From Dendrobium chrysotoxum (taxonomy: Eukaryota > Streptophyta > Magnoliopsida > Asparagales > Orchidaceae): a stretch of 64,000 nt of DNA. Below the pieces are notes generated by a model that made no database searches, was not told the origin of the DNA, and saw only the letters and a list, made by a program, of their open reading frames with translations. Position numbers and translations under genes: made by a program. Below, piece by piece: positions 45,487-56,667 of the stretch. The stretch's first letter is position 1. Each line of letters opens with the position of its first letter. Where the stretch lies: contig CM034305.1 in assembly GCA_019925795.1 (NCBI GenBank), positions 58,578,573-58,642,572 on the forward strand, in the 5' to 3' direction.

Positions 45487-47445
45487 TTATTTTCTATGGT
45501 TTTTTGGGAAAAACTCACCCACGGGCCTATGCATTAATAATTGGTAATATTACAAGTCCTTAAGTGATCTAATGTTGAGTACTGCTCAAATGAGCTACAA
45601 TCAAAGAAGAAAAATAAAGTCCTATGAGCCAAAGATCCCTCCTAAGAATAATAAAAAAGACACAAAACTTAAACCTAATATAAAAGGACCTAGGGAGGCA
45701 AGGATCCATCACCAAAAAATGGAACTCTTGTAATAATAGTGCTTAAAGCTTGAGAAAACACTACAAAGGATAGAGCCCAAAAAAATAGCCAAAGCTTTCT
45801 TAACCAAAAGGTACCAGTTGATGATCTGGACCTGCAAAAAAAACTAAAAACAAAAAAATGCCACCTACAGAGGGTCCAAACAAACATAATAAATAAAATA
45901 AATACACTAACGAAATTAAAATGGCTGGAGTGGATCCTAAATCCATAGTACCAGAGTAACCTAATAGCCATAACTATCACCTGGCAGAAGACACTAAAAC
46001 CATAAAAGAATAAATCAACAGGATTAAGATCAAGCACTAACCCTAGATCATAACCCAGCAAACCAAAAAATCACAAAACACCCCACCAACTAAAAACATG
46101 AAGCTCAACTGAATCCCAAATGATATAAAATATACAACAATATAACAAGAAATAGGGAAACCAACTCGCCCAAAACAACCAACACAACATATCACCCAGC
46201 CACCAAATCAGTGAGCAACAGCCAACCACAACAGAAAAATCCAACAACAAAAAAAAGGAAAGAAAAAAAATCAAATCCAACAACACCCAACACCACTGGA
46301 ACCACACCGAATAGAGGCCACCCAAATTGAACCACCCCAGAATAGAACCCATCAACAAAAAAATTGCAAACACACCACCATGCACCCACCAAAAGCTTGA
46401 CTAATGCCAGAATTACAGAAAACATAACGCCATAACCACCTATCTCAGAAACATCCAATCTGAGCAGAAAAGCCTAACAACCCAATCAGAAAAACCAAAC
46501 TGAACACCACCCAACACCATCCAACAGTCAATAAAATAGCCAAAATAAACATTAAGCATTTCTCATGTAAGGCAAACAGGTTTTGTCCAAGTTAATCAAA
46601 CCCCTCATGGAACTGGGTGAATTTAAAGCATCAAAATCCTGAAAAGCATTACTTTGGCAACCAAATTTAGTCAACCAATTCACACTATAATTAGCTTCAT
46701 GATAAATATGGGACACAAAATAATTCAAATTGCTAAGAGATTGTTTAATAAGTCTAATAAGATAAAAGTTGTCAGAGATACTAATAGCAACACCATTAAG
46801 GATGTGGATTAAGAACATGGCATCCACTTCTACCCAGACATTCATAGTACCCAATCTGTGACATATCTTAAAGCCATAAGCTAAAGACATTAGCTTAGCA
46901 GTATTAACATCAAACACATTTAATGGACCAACAAAAGTGGAAACCACATTACCCAGATGATTATGAATAATCCCCCCAACTCCGGCAGAAGAGGAATTGA
47001 CAGAACCATTAGTATTCAATTTGCAAAAATGAGGTGACGATTTGATCCATCTCACAATCCTTTCAGGCATCTCAATACTACCCATACTGATGGAAATAAA
47101 AAAATCTAAAGCCATGGCAATACAATTATGAAAATTTTTGTCCATTATGAGATTCACAAAATATAATTGCAATAGTTTTTCTTTCACTTTAGCAATCATA
47201 CTCCTAAAATCCATTTTAATATATCTATGCTTAGCATCATTTCTAGCCATCCAAAGGAATCAAATGATGATGATAAGAATTAAGTTAAAAATATGTTCTT
47301 TAGAATGGTTAAACCAACACAGTAATGTAGCCATAACATTACCATTGTAGTTAAATTCACCCTTTTTAGCCCAATCAAAAAAATAACTCCAAACTCTAAT
47401 AACAATATCACTACTAAGAAACACATGATTATTTTCTATGGTTTT
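45487..47445 (-). mobile_element. LINE C, 5'-truncated, with 17-bp target duplications
   Basis: The identical 17-mer TTATTTTCTATGGTTTT lies at 45,487-45,503 and 47,429-47,445, bracketing a 1,925-bp minus-strand insert. The insert runs from a truncated RNase H-bearing ORF2 end (47,428-46,552) through a 3' UTR to a tail with TAATGCATAGGCCCG. Truncation at the 5' end and a long duplication are hallmarks of target-primed LINE insertion. It landed inside LINE B. Confidence 0.9.
46552..47428 (-). pseudogene. LINE C ORF2 C-terminal fragment with RNase H
   Basis: 232 codons are open from 47,250 to 46,552. Just upstream, another frame matches the end of the zinc-binding region (GNVMATLLCWFNHS-like). 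The RNase H part reads FCKLNTNGSVNSSSAGVGGI; family members have NTDG, so the first catalytic aspartate is asparagine here. WVEVDAMFLIHILNG and VNWLTKFGCQSN follow, and the protein ends RGLINLDKTCLPYMRNA, an end shared with LINEs A and F. It has no start or promoter of its own, so the open frame is probably chance survival. Confidence 0.85.
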
Positions 47446-48255
47446 CTTTGCTCATTACTAAAGATTATGTTTGGTCTTGGTTGTGGCTATTTTGGGCCTA
47501 TTGTTGGTTGCTTTTTTCCATGTTTGGTCCTTGGTTTGTCTAGTTAATTCCCAGAGATGGTATATGTGGCTGGGTATTTCTACTAATTTATCCTCTTTCT
47601 TTATTCTATTTTGAGGCTTCTTTCCATATGTTGGGGCTGGTAGCTTTTCTTAATTTATATTTTATGGATTAGTTTTTTTTCCTTTTCTTTTTGGTGTTGG
47701 TGGAGGATTTTTTTAATTGAGTTTTTTGGAGCAGCCTCTAGGTGATAGTTGCTGGATTAGATTTTGTAATGGGTTATTGTTGTTTACTGGGGGTTATTGA
47801 TCTACTGTTTTGAGCCTGAAGTATATTATGAGCTGTGAATGTTTTTCTATGGTTGAGATTTTATTTTGCTATTTCATTTTGAGCTTCTTATCTGATCTGG
47901 TGGCTTACCTCATCTCTATTAGCTTTCATCTTCCAGGTGTGATTCTCTCTCTAACTTATACTTATTTTGTTTTGGTTGTTTCCTTTCTTGTAGGTCATTG
48001 AGTGTTCATTGAGTTTGACTATAGAGGCTTTTGGTACTTATAAGATATATTGCTTGCTTTTTTAGGCATATTTAATCTCCATTCTTTTGGGCATTGCCAT
48101 CTTGCCTATTGGTAAATTAATTCTCTTTGTAATTTAGTGAGGACTCCTATGACTATAGGAATTTTGTTTTTATCTTTTGATTGTAGCTCTTGGAGCACCA
48201 GTGAGCTTTTGAGCCCTCTTAAGGACCTTAAACTTTTACTTTTGATGATATAAAA
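47446..48255 (+). other. LINE B 3' UTR
   Basis: T- and G-rich, without a long conserved frame. Near its end it carries CTTTTGATTGTAGCTC and AAGGACCTTAAA, both matched in the 3' UTRs of LINE C (minus, near 45.6 kb), LINE E and LINE F. Confidence 0.7.
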
Positions 48256-49209
48256 TACTGCCCAAGAAGTGCTTTTTCTAAAAAGAACTAAAACCAGTGA
48301 TGACTATGACTCTAGCATAACACGCCTTGTTTACATCCACAAAAATATTAGGTCCAAAATTCTAGCAATTTAAATTACTATTAAAAGTACTGTCAAGAAT
48401 ATAAATCATAGTTATTACAAAAATGTAGTGAAGACTTACGTAGCTAACAACTAGCATGGCAATTTTATAGTAATTCTATAATTGCTACTATTTTAGGGTG
48501 GTCAAGATTGCTACAAATTAAATTTAGCTTTGCAAAAACCCTTTATTTACTTGTAGTGACAAGCATTTCTTAAACTCCTATTTCAAATATAGTAATCTTT
48601 TTAAATATATTATGACCATGTGAGTAATTAAATTACGACCTTGTGAACTTCTCTACTTTAACATTTTCCATTATTGATGGAGTGGATTTAACTTACTGAG
48701 AGGAAATTAACCAAAAAGCTTGTTCTAAGCTCTAAAAGGGCATTAAGGTTTAATTTGTGATGGATGTAGATATTTTAAAAATTAATTGTTGAATGTTGGT
48801 ACTTAAAACAAAGTGTTTAAAAGTGAATATAGTATGATAGGTTTTTCCCTTCATGAGAAGGTCTTATAACATCTTCCTCAATATTATTACCATTCTCTAG
48901 AATAACAAGTTATGAAAATCTCTTTTTAACTATTATAATCTCTAAAAAGCTTAACAGAAAAAGAAAAATATGATAGTCATCTATAAAATAATTCTTTAAA
49001 CAATTATTCCAAACTAGATATGGTGAAATTAGGCTCTTGAAAATGGTTCTTGAAGTAATTGTGATTAATGTATGTTTTAAATTAAATGACCTTAATTAAT
49101 CAATAAGTATAATTTTCATTGAATAAGACAAGTCAATAATCTTTAGTGGTCTTTAGGGTGGTTGTAAAGTAAAAATGATACTGTGCCTTTCATATATACT
49201 TACAAGCTT
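48256..49209. other. Spacer with a possible CACTA-type end
   Basis: Mostly unassigned. At 48,545-48,558 the sequence ends TTACTTGTAGTG, which reads CACTACAAGTAA on the minus strand. Nearby GTAGCAA and TTGCTAC words (about 48,480-48,520) could be subterminal repeats. No partner end or transposase was seen. Confidence 0.3.
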
Positions 49210-49495
49210 GGGGCCTAAGTAAATATCTATCAATTTCTTTTTATTTTATTTTATTTTATTTGTGACTATGGTTTCCACTTTTTCATTTTTATTTATTCAA
49301 GAAAAAATTTATTCTTTTGCTTCGGAAGACAAGGGCTTAACTATAAAGTACAAATAATCAAATTAAATTTTTCATTATATTTAAATGCATCCTAAGATAT
49401 AAATATAAAATGTCAGTGCTAAGTATTCAAATTAACTTTATAATCATATATCAATACACATACTCGAATAATTAGAAAATAAATTATTAATAATG

Positions 49496-49592
<97 letters not shown>

Positions 49593-50330
49593 CTTATCAA
49601 ATAAGAAGACTAGCTAAATTACCTGCATCACTTGAATGCCAAAATAATTTTTCATAACATACTTCTTTCAAAGGCTTATCATAAATTAATAATAGATTCA
49701 TTGTTATTTCAAAGCGTTGTCTTCAAGCATTAACAGATATCTTAAAGTTATTTTTATGTGCAAAATTGTTAGAAAAGCATTTATATAGAAAATATCATAT
49801 AAAGCATAACTTTATCTTATTAAAGTTAGCAGAGTTATTAAAGACACCAGAGTGATGAACTCTTGTAGCATGGAGAAGCCAAAGGAATGGTATGATTATC
49901 CTACTGATTTAATAATTGATGATGTAGGAAGAAAAGAGGAGATTAAAATAAAAAAAAAATTGATGTATTTGGACTAGTCATTAACTAATCATTAACAACT
50001 TCAAAAATAATTACAAATTTTATACATAAATAGTCGGGTAACACTAATAATTTTGTTGTGCTATAAAAAATTTTTGCATACATTTTTCTTTGGGACTAAA
50101 ACATTTCTCTCTTTTGCAAGTTATAGTTTTATATTCATGGTAGATAAAACCCTAATAGCAGACATTCAATGAGCAAATCATGAAAGGTATAACTCCATGT
50201 TATAGAAATTATATGTATGATAAATCATATAAAAATGATGGCATGCTAATTGCTGTAATATTTTTATTTTTTATTTGGTAAGAAGACTTGGATAACACAT
50301 AGATATAGTATTAATAATGATAATACTATT
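49210..50330 (+). repeat. Dispersed repeat R1, copy 2
   Basis: Matches 20,300-21,460 in order: TATTCAAATTAACTTTATAA (about 49,425), a long (TA)n run, CTTCTTTCAAAGGCTTATCA, GGGTAACACTAATAA (50,036), ACATTTCTCTCTTTTGCAA, CAATGAGCAAATCATGAAAG (50,167) and TTGGATAACACATAGAT (50,288). Its (TA)n run is about four times longer than in copy 1. No coding content. Confidence 0.6.
49499..49589. repeat. (TA)n microsatellite
   Basis: About 45 TA units at the position where R1 copy 1 has only about 11. Confidence 0.97.
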
Positions 50331-51523
50331 GTGGTATTCTGTTTGTTTTATATTGAAATAGAAGTGGCTTAAAGCTAAGTGAAAAGAAAGCTAGTGACTT
50401 TCCAAATGTTTAAGAAAAATCATGACTTAATCAATTGAGAATTTGAATTGAAGAATAATCACATATCAAATAGGTTCAATAAGACTAAGTAATATCAATT
50501 ATATATCACATATCAACTTAGCCAAGATCAAGCCAAATTTATTGAAGAATTCGAGAGTACTTAAGGAAAATTGGAATTCAATAATATTGCAATTACTGTC
50601 CAATTAATCAACAAATTCACTTGAATTTATCTTTCCTTGATAAAGCTCTGTTTAACAATTCCATAGAATATATGGAAGCATGAAATGGATTTAAAATATA
50701 ATTATTGTAAGCTTTCAGAATTAAAGGTCAAAGCATGACCTTTGAGCTTGAAAATTTAATTATAACTAAACAAGATCAAATGGAGTTGGGAAAAATCATA
50801 CATAAATAGAAATATCCTCAAAATCATTCACACTAAATTTTAGGTCATTTGGATATATATTTAATAAATAATTTACTAAAAATAGAAGCAAATATTATGG
50901 AAATTAATCTCTGAATATTTTAAAATTATTACTCCATTTTATTTTTAAAAGAAAGAGGACTTCAAACTAAAAAAAATGATATGTTATTTATTAATTTTGG
51001 ATAAGTTTTTAATTTCCTATGAAATTTTAAAGTGTGTGTAATTAAATCTATTTAATTAATCAATATTAATTAGGTTTTAAACTAGCGACAATGACGGCTT
51101 TAAACGTGGTAGCTTCCCATTGAATGGATCAAAACAACAGCGGTGGTTGGCACCATGCATTCTTTGTCATTGATTAAACTAGGGTGGCGGCACATGCAAT
51201 TTTCGCTTAATCTATGATAGCATTGCCATGGAAACGTAGGATCACCCGCAATTTGAAACAAATGACTATGATGCCGTGAGATAGAGATTAAGGTAAGTTG
51301 GTGCTTTGCGGGGTTTGTACAAGCCACAAAATTATAAGATATGGGTTGTTGATCGTGAGATAAATGGTTCAGAATTTGTACAGTTTACATGAATGTTATT
51401 CTAACATCCTAAGATGAAGAATGCTTTGAACTCAAAAATGGCTAGACAAAAATCTATAAAATTTTAGATTGACCTTAACTACAATCATATACACAATGGG
51501 AAATGATTTTTATCCTTTAAAAT

Positions 51524-51548
51524 ATGCTTTACAAAAAGTTTTTTTTTT

Positions 51549-51580
<32 letters not shown>

Positions 51581-52291
51581 AGGAACCCTATGAGGAGCCT
51601 ACGCGTTTATTAAAAAAGAACTTAATACAAGGTCCTTAAAGGGAACCTTCAACTCTCTAATGCTCGATAGAACTACAAAAAAATAAAATAAAACCTATGA
51701 GCTGATGGTTCCCCATATAACAATTACAAAAAACCTAATAACATCCTAGGGTGGCCAGCAGCCGGCACCCAAAAAAAGGAAGATTATATAAAAAACTTTA
51801 AGCACAATCCTCCTATAAAAAAATAAATTTCTTGCTTGCCTAAAGGATCCAAGATTCATAGATCCTACATAAAAAAGATATTGCAAAAGAAAACCACACA
51901 CAACCAGTAATAATAGAAACAAAATATGCTATAAACAGTTAATTAATTATACCAAAGAGAGCTGTAACTGTGATAATAAAAAAAGGTCTCACCCATGACC
52001 TTAATCCGAGAAAGATAGGAGGCCTACTTTTAGCCATACCAAGTAATAACCACAAGTAAGCAAGAAGCAACAGTAATACAAATAAGGAGAAATAATATAT
52101 GCCCTAAATGATAATGAGCCCCAGAAGAGTCATACAACCATAACAAGCCCGTCCCATCCCAGTAAGCATGGATAGAATCAATGTAGTAAGAAATGTTCCC
52201 CATAAAAATGCTAACCTAGACCAAAAAATTATCAGGTTTGGTATGGTGCTAATTATAAAAATGCTAACCGAGAAATGCTTTACAAAAAGTT
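51524..52291 (-). mobile_element. LINE E, short 3' tail with 17-bp target duplications
   Basis: The identical 17-mer ATGCTTTACAAAAAGTT lies at 51,524-51,540 and 52,275-52,291. The 734-bp minus-strand insert consists only of LINE 3' UTR. It has the TTTTGTAGTTCTAT box, GGACCTTGTATTAAG and AAACGCGTAGGCTC, as in LINE F, and ends in a C-run followed by poly-A (a G-run and poly-T on the plus strand). Extreme 5' truncation and a long duplication identify it as a LINE insertion. Confidence 0.9.
51552..51580 (+). repeat. Homopolymer of 29 G
   Basis: An uninterrupted run of 29 guanines inside the 3' end of LINE E, next to its poly-T. Such runs are rare in AT-rich plant DNA and could form G-quadruplexes. 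The exact length may be affected by sequencing. Confidence 0.85.
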
Positions 52292-55009
52292 AAATAAACC
52301 TAAAGCTCCTAAAGTAGGGTTTAGGTTCTACCTTGATTCAAGTGATGTGAATGGCCAAACCTTGGCTTGTTATGTTCCTTTTGACCTTTAAAATAACTCT
52401 AGTGAAACTTGATTGATGAGGTGTCTTGGATCAAGAGATATTCTCCTTTGACGGAGTAAAGGTTTGGTATGGCTAGAAGATCATTACTGGTGGCTTTTTT
52501 CAGGCTTGGAGTAATAAAAGGGGATCAATTGAATCTTAAATGAAATGAGAACTAGCTCTTGGAGGGTGAGTGATGTGACAGAGTGCCAAGTGCTCGAATC
52601 TGGTCATCCTACTAATTAAATACCCTAGAGATACCTTGGATGGTAGGATGTTTCAGAGGGCTTCATTGGATGTTGAACTCCTGTCCTAGGCAGTTATGCA
52701 GCAGGGAGGGGGGATGGTTCAAGTGAAAATTACTTGGGGTCATTTTCATGTTGATGGGGACCAAATGGCTCTCTGAAGGTGAATGAATAGCTGGGATTTG
52801 CTAGGGAAGTCTTTAGAAACATTTTGTAATGCATTTTAGTGGACTACATGGGCTAGGTCTGGAGGGAATTGCTCAAGCCAACTTGGTTGAACGTGAGGAG
52901 AGTTTGGGCCTTTGTTGACTAGTTTAACCAGCAAGTCCGGTCAAGGTTGCTTAGGTGACATGTTGGAAAGCCTTGTGTGAGGCCTGGGTGGATTATAAAT
53001 GTTTGAGGCAAAAGGTTTGAAGGCTGAGATGGAAGAGTTAACCACTGAATGCTCATTTGAGATGTTTTAGTTGACTTTTTGACCATTCAATTGTTCAAGC
53101 AGGTGAGGTGGACTTGAAGGGATGGTTGTCCTAGTGCTCAAATGGAATGCCATATATTTGAAGCTATAATGTGGATGTTTGACTAAATGTTAACTATCTT
53201 TAATAATTTAAAAAATTTAAACCTTTCAAGGTTGAGAAATTTTGATTACATTTAAGCTATAAGATGAAATGGGTTTGAGTGATTGAAGATATTAGAGAGC
53301 TAAGATTTAAGTGTATACATTCAAGTCATCCATTTTAACCTAATTTTACCAAAATTGGGTTATATTGACCAAGTCAACTAGTGACTAGGTTAGGGTGACC
53401 AATCATGAGAATTTCACTAGGAGTTATGATAGGGAGGTTTGATGAAGATCAGAGATGATTTGATGAAGAACAAAGTTGATTTGGAGTTTAACTGGTGATA
53501 GTTGGCTTATTATTAATTGGGCTAGCCAAGCAGGATCAATTGAGCCATCTTAATTAGTCACTGATTCAGAGGGCTAGTGATGCTTGATTTATAATGCGTA
53601 ACTCCAATGAAAGAGATTTTAGTCATGACTGAGGTCAAGAAGGATAGTGCACTAAGCTAGGCAGTGCACTGAGCAACTTGATTGCATTGCAATGCTACAA
53701 TTATCCAAGTGATTGAATCTTGATCAAATGTATGATTGATTGATTGAAGGTTTGATTGATTGAATGCTTAGAGTATCAATTGATTAATTGGTTGATTTCT
53801 TGGTTTATTGTATGTTTTGATGATTGATGTTCATGGGTAATTATAGTATGGCTGAAGTGCATGAGGATTGGGTGGTTGATAACTTGATGATTGTGAATCA
53901 AGGGATGATGGACCAATGACTATAGATCATGCCGATGTAGGTCAAATGACCTTAGATAAAAATGAGTTCAACACTATTGAGTTATTAACTCACTTTATAG
54001 TTTATACATATTCTTCAAGAAGAGGTCATGACCCAATGGAGTGAGGCTGAATAAGATTTTAAGGTTTAGTTTTATATTTATATTTTGGATGTATTTCTAT
54101 TTTAAGCAAGAATGTTAAATGATAGATTGATGATATAAAATGAATTCTTGATTATTGTACATTGATTTTGGGAAATGAATATAGAATTGTTAATTGATGT
54201 ACATGACTTGATGTATAAGATCTATAACTACTTTTAATGGATTTATTTATACTATTGAATTATCATAGCCACTTATAGATTAATGAAGAGTGTAAATTAG
54301 ATAGCTTTTTTACATTAGATCTCATGGCATTATAGATATACTCTCTTAATTATAACCACTTGATAATTAATCATCAACTTATTTATTGGCCTTTATATTT
54401 TTATTTGTGTTCATAAAGTAGTGGGAAGAATTAGGGAGCAAAGAAATAAGAATGAACTCTTTGGCTTATTGGAAACTCTACCATGGAGAAAACTCATATT
54501 GGAATTCTTAAAAAAATATATTATAAAACTAAAATATAAAAAAGTTTGTTCACCTAAAGTAAAGATTTAATAGTCGATTGGCTTATTGTAGTCAACATAA
54601 GAAGGAAAATTTAATTTTTCCATTAGTTGCTTAATAAAATTCATAATCATTAATAATATGAAGGGATTTATTTTCTATAAGGTTAGAGGAATCTTGTGAC
54701 TAAAATGGAATAATTTTCTTAGATTAGAAGAATTTAGCACAATTTGCTTGCCTTTAAACTTAACTATATCTGTTTGAATGTCAATAATCTATGGCATCCA
54801 TATTGGAAACCTAAGGTCTTCCAAGGGGTATGCGGATAACACAAGAGGGAGATCACACCAAATCTTAGAAGTATATTCTCTTCGTGGAGTCAATATAAGG
54901 CAACATTATGACGTAGATATGGAGTTCTTACCTACCCAAGTGACCTTGTATGGTTATGGCTGATGCTTTAGGTTAGCTTGATCCAATACAAAGTCTGAGG
55001 TGTTATAGC

Positions 55010-55329
55010 ATTAATGCAACTATCAATATTAATAATTAGTTTTTAAGCCTTTTCTCCACTATTAAAAAATTTACATGTGCCACTAGTCCACATTAGCTTA
55101 TGGTGTGGTGAAAACCTGACATGCTCCACCTGTCACAGTAGCTCATAAGGTAGCGAACAATTGGCATGCACCACGAGTCCACATTATCTCATTTGGTAGC
55201 TACACATAAAATAAGATAAGATACATTCAATACTTCCGCAACATCACTTACCTCTTTGCAAAAGTCCACTATAACTTATCCATTCATACTTTCATTTAGG
55301 TGATTTATATCCTCAAAATAAAAATATAG
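55010..55329. repeat. Imperfect duplication of a CCACTAGTCCACATTA word
   Basis: Two related segments, near 55,077-55,115 and 55,170-55,205 (CCACTAGTCCACATTAGCTT and CCACGAGTCCACATTATCTC), lie about 95 bp apart. No gene is seen. It adjoins the gypsy gag remnant and may belong to it. Confidence 0.4.
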
Positions 55330-56170
55330 GTTATGTCAAGTAAAGCAAGAAACACTACAGCTCTTAAAATAATATGTTCCAATTGAAGACTTTCCTTTTA
55401 AATTACAAGGTTCTTTAAATGCTAATGAGGTAGTAGGTGTGAGATGTGGTTGTGAACTACATTCAAATAAAGTCATAAATTTGCTATGAGTTTGGGAAAC
55501 ATGATAGTCAAAATGCATCCTCAAGGTAGTAAATCTAATGAGTTAATATTTCATGAAAGATATATTCTTGTAAAGTAGTTCAAAATCTTAAAATTTTGGT
55601 ATTGTGATCCTATTTAACATCATAATAGGTAATTAACTCTTAAATCATGTAATTTATTCAACAATAATCATAGATCATTGTCAAAGTGTGATCTTCTTAT
55701 ATATCAGTTGGCCATGGACACTCATGGACACAATTTGTTTTCTTAAATTTCTTTTATTTCATCCCATGAATCAATGGGTGGCTGTCTTGAGCACTGGATA
55801 TTTTTTCTTTTTTGTATAAGCTTAACCCAGCATGTCATGGTATAACTATTTAGTTTCATATAAGCAAAAGGAACTTGTTGCTTTTCACACATAGAAATTA
55901 TATTAAAATGTTTATCCATATCAATCAACCAATCAAGAAATACTTTTGGATCCAAATAACCATCAAAAGCAGGTGGTCTGAATGATATCTTCATCTGGTC
56001 CTTGATGTGTACAAAATCATGTACCATAACTTTCTATAGTAGATAATGGTTCTTCAAAGTACTAAGGGTAAGATTCCTATGCACTCTTGGAATATCCATT
56101 TTCTCTTCTTAATTGTTGACTCACTCAATATGGTGGATAAATGAATTTATCATCCATCTCATGATTACTG
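55330..56170 (-). pseudogene. Ty3-gypsy gag remnant
   Basis: The open stretch 56,027-55,743 reads IKISFRPPAFDGYLDP-like sequence (MKISFRPPAFDGYLDPKVFL), then DWLIDMDKHFNIISM, VPFAYMKLNSYTMTCWVKL and PPIDSWDEIKEI. These are the conserved blocks of the retrotransposon gag domain of plant gypsy elements (FDGxxDPxxxLxWxxxME, ETWxxMK). Upstream frames to about 56,170 carry the charged N-terminal part with stops. Downstream to 55,330, further diverged frames may hold the rest of gag. No pol follows; the fragment ends against the LTR-like block at 55.0 kb. Confidence 0.7.
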
Positions 56171-56650
56171 TTAAAGTTATTCAAAGGATATGGACAACAA
56201 GGATGATAGTGAGGTCCTAATAGATGGATGTTATTACTTGCTCACATGTTTTGGTATTTTTAACATTCTAGATGGATAAATTTGAGAAAACATTCCTGTA
56301 TAAAGTCATATATTTTATTAAGTAAATAAAAATCAAGTAATCATACATAATTTGCATTAAAAAAGTCAAAGATATTGCTAATATACTATGAGCTATCCAA
56401 AAATTAACAAAAAAATAAGAAGTACTAAATTTTGTGTGCAAACTATATTTTTTATAAATGATATGCAAGTACAATGAGCTTGAAGATGAAAAAATATGTG
56501 TTTGTAAATGGCTTGATGGGGTAGTGGCCCAAATTTTTTCAATTATGTTTTATAATGGAAATTTTATTTAATTTAATAAATATATTAACACATTTTATTA
56601 TTGAAAATTGGAATTGATAACACAGCAAGATGTCCTTAAGGAAACATACT
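56171..56650 (-). other. Gypsy leader between primer site and gag
   Basis: Non-coding on both strands, as expected for the 5' untranslated part of a gypsy element. A 68-codon minus frame (56,268-56,474) has no known motif. Confidence 0.4.
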
Positions 56651-56667
56651 TATTCTAATACCAAGTA
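56651..56667 (-). other. Possible gypsy primer binding site
   Basis: On the minus strand ACTTGGTATTAGAATA resembles TTGGTATCAGAGCA, the tRNA-Met site used by several plant gypsy elements, and lies in the right place between the putative LTR and gag. Confidence 0.45.

Larger units (their letters stand above)
33141..48255 (+). mobile_element. LINE B, split by two later insertions
   Basis: Three plus-strand pieces form one element: 33,141-33,561 (5' region and start of ORF1), 43,405-45,486 (rest of ORF1 and the endonuclease part of ORF2) and 47,446-48,255 (3' UTR). The first gap is copia element E1 with GTCCC duplications. The second is LINE C with 17-bp duplications. Even after removing the inserts there is no reverse transcriptase: the endonuclease passes almost directly into 3' UTR. 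Its 3' end shares a CTTTTGATTGTAGCTC box with the other LINE tails. The 5' boundary is approximate. Confidence 0.8.
50331..55009 (+). repeat. Putative long LTR-like sequence, interrupted by LINE E
   Basis: The region has no protein motifs but has features seen in long plant gypsy LTRs: an AATTTTAGGTCATTTGGA stretch (about 50,835), a more GC-rich block (51,090-51,330), GAGTTATTAACTCAC (about 53,978), and an end CTGAGGTGTTATA at about 55,009, close to the GGGTGTTACA end of gypsy LTRs. A 75-codon minus frame (51,100-51,327) has no known motif. No matching second LTR was seen in the window, so the class and limits are tentative. Confidence 0.3.

Noticed and set aside
54778..54963. 61-codon plus frame near the end of the LTR-like block
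   Set aside because: No motif; the sequence resembles non-coding LTR ends rather than a gene.
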